64,000 nt of DNA, from the NCBI GenBank assembly GCA_014706295.1, contig JACSVZ010000007.1, positions 3,605,699-3,669,698 of the forward strand, written 5' to 3'. Each line of letters begins with the position of its first letter. Position 1 is the first letter of the stretch. This document shows, in pieces, positions 62,796-64,000 of the stretch. The stretch is from Lycocorax pyrrhopterus obiensis. Lineage: Eukaryota; Chordata; Aves; Passeriformes; Paradisaeidae. The position numbers were made by a program, and so were the translations under genes. Under the pieces are notes generated by a model. That model was not told where the DNA came from. It made no database searches and saw only the letters and a program-made list of their open reading frames with translations.

Positions 62796-63033
62796 TCCTT
62801 TTCCTTTTCCTTTTCCTTTTCCTTTTCCTTTTCCTTTTCCTTTTCCTTTTCCTTTTCCTTTTCCTTTTCCTTTTCCTTTTCCTTTTCCTTTTCCTTTTCC
62901 TTTTCCTTTTCCTTTTCCTTTTCCTTTTCCTTTTCCTTTTCCTTTTCCTTTTCCTTTTCCTTTTCCTTTTCCTTTTCCTTTTCCTTTTCCTTTTTTTCCT
63001 TTTCCTTTTCCTTTTCCTTTTCCTTTTCCTTTC
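62796..63033 (+). repeat. (CCTTTT)n hexanucleotide array, about 39 copies
   Basis: An almost pure hexanucleotide array of 238 bp; the complement is (AAAAGG)n. The only clear interruption is a T7 tract at 62991-62997, which shifts the phase. Because the unit is six bases, one frame reads as an unbroken Phe-Leu dipeptide repeat and the opposite strand as a Lys-Gly repeat. These are not genes. Confidence 0.98.
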
Positions 63034-64000
63034 TTCAACAAGAGTACCAAATAATGTTCTGGAATTAATTGTGAAGGAAGAAAAACAATAATATACTTTC
63101 TAATATAACTTAGTATGGTTAATTCAGGAACTGCATGAGTTGTAGTATGTGCTTGTTTTTTCTCAAGTTTTGCTACTTTCTACTCAAAAATAGTTTAGCA
63201 GTGCATAGATTTAGGTAGAGAAAAATCTATTCCACATTTTTTCTGAGTGTGCTGATGTGTACAAGCTTATACGACTTTTTCATTGAATAAGGGTTCTTGG
63301 TGACTTAGTCTTGACAAAACCAATAGTTTTCTGTTTACTGTTGTTTGTGATACAGTTCCCTGTCTGTAAATGTGACAACAATGCCGCTTTTTTGCTGACT
63401 TTGAGTTGAACTACAGTATAGTTAATCTGTGCAGTGACACATAGAATTGGACTTGGGTCTGTTCTAGGGTCTTCTAATATCTGGTGTACAAATACGGTTA
63501 TTATAATAACATTATTAATAGCTATGGATCATTAATAATCTTTCTTTTAAAACAGGATTTCAGACTAAATAAAATGAGGTTTTTGGTGAATAGTGCCCGA
63601 AAAGTAGTGCAAACAATATGTTAAAACATAGGGATTTGGAAACAGACTTCTACCAGCATTTCAAAAGATCACTCTTCTCTTTGTTTTCATATGTGATCAT
63701 GAACACTTGAGACTACCTTGCTGGAATTAGGCAGACATGAGTTTCACCTACCAGTAGATGCAAATCTACAGTAAAAAAAGTGTTACAAGACGTAAAATGT
63801 AAGGAAACTTTGGAGGCCTTGGTTATTGACCTGAAGTTCTGCATGACCACATGTGAAAACACTCCTGAACTACTGGTTTCTAGGCTGAAGGAGAAACCTC
63901 CACAATAAGTTACGCTGTTTGTGCTGCAGTAGAAGGACTATACTTGCAATGTACAAGGAAAAAGTCTGAATGACGGAGGTGCAGACAGTTCAGCAAATCC
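63034..64000. other. AT-rich non-coding stretch, no gene recognised
   Basis: Unique-looking sequence to the end of the window. I see no gene or repeat family. Confidence 0.6.

Noticed and set aside
62774..63091. Phe-Leu repeat protein, and Lys-Gly repeat protein on the other strand
   Set aside because: Direct translation of the (CCTTTT)n array.
1..64000. CRISPR arrays, rRNA or tRNA genes, bacterial operons
   Set aside because: No regularly spaced repeats with unique spacers, no rRNA-like text or tRNA cloverleaf boxes noticed, and the interspersed repeats are avian.
1..64000. An intact provirus with coding genes between two matching LTRs
   Set aside because: No two LTRs here are alike and in the same orientation with viral coding sequence between them; no Gag, Pol or Env-like frame was found.

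Overview
The window looks like AT-rich nuclear DNA from a bird. The evidence is its interspersed repeats: several CR1 LINE 3' ends in both orientations, carrying the avian tail signature (a run like 'gtcccttccaactcagc' followed by copies of an ATTCTGTG-like octamer), and endogenous-retrovirus LTRs of types I know from avian, especially songbird, genomes. The abundance and variety of these LTRs favour a songbird, but that is an inference. There is no bacterial-style gene layout, and I found no complete protein-coding gene, rRNA, tRNA or CRISPR array. The window is best read as intergenic or long-intron DNA.

Layout: 1-9939 is unique-looking AT-rich sequence with a few simple repeats. At 9940-10343 lies a minus-strand ERVL-type LTR, and at about 11137-11697 a plus-strand LTR with CCAAT boxes, a TATA box, a poly(A) signal and internal tandem duplications. 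Two weak exon-like signals follow (12479-12572 and 13938-14047). 14-25 kb is mostly unique sequence with one probable ancient CR1 fragment. A second ERVL-type LTR (minus) lies at 25009-25399, a compact 212-bp minus-strand LTR at 27840-28051, a plus-strand LTR remnant at about 28525-28802, and CR1 pieces up to 29330. A 523-bp minus-strand LTR at 33180-33702 abuts a T22 tract. CR1 3' ends follow at 36880-37138 and 42815-43267, with a short one at 46757-46853.

The interval 49.5-54.1 kb is the densest transposon cluster: a GC-rich LTR (about 49569-50220), a short CR1 (50710-50820), a longer minus-strand CR1 (52195-52566), a 726-bp LTR (52683-53408) containing a near-perfect 33-nt inverted repeat, and a short CR1 tail (54056-54126). 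The last 10 kb is AT-rich unique sequence with one probable ancient CR1 (61020-61190) and a long (CCTTTT)n hexanucleotide array (62796-63033).

No genes can be seen working together. The functional signals visible are the promoter and poly(A) elements of the LTRs, plus a few unproven exon-like or conserved-element-like stretches. I did not find a new biological system. The most distinctive observations are the inverted repeat inside the 726-bp LTR, the compact LTRs whose TATA box and poly(A) signal nearly touch, the tandem duplications around the poly(A) signal of the 11-kb LTR, and the long homopurine/homopyrimidine hexanucleotide array.
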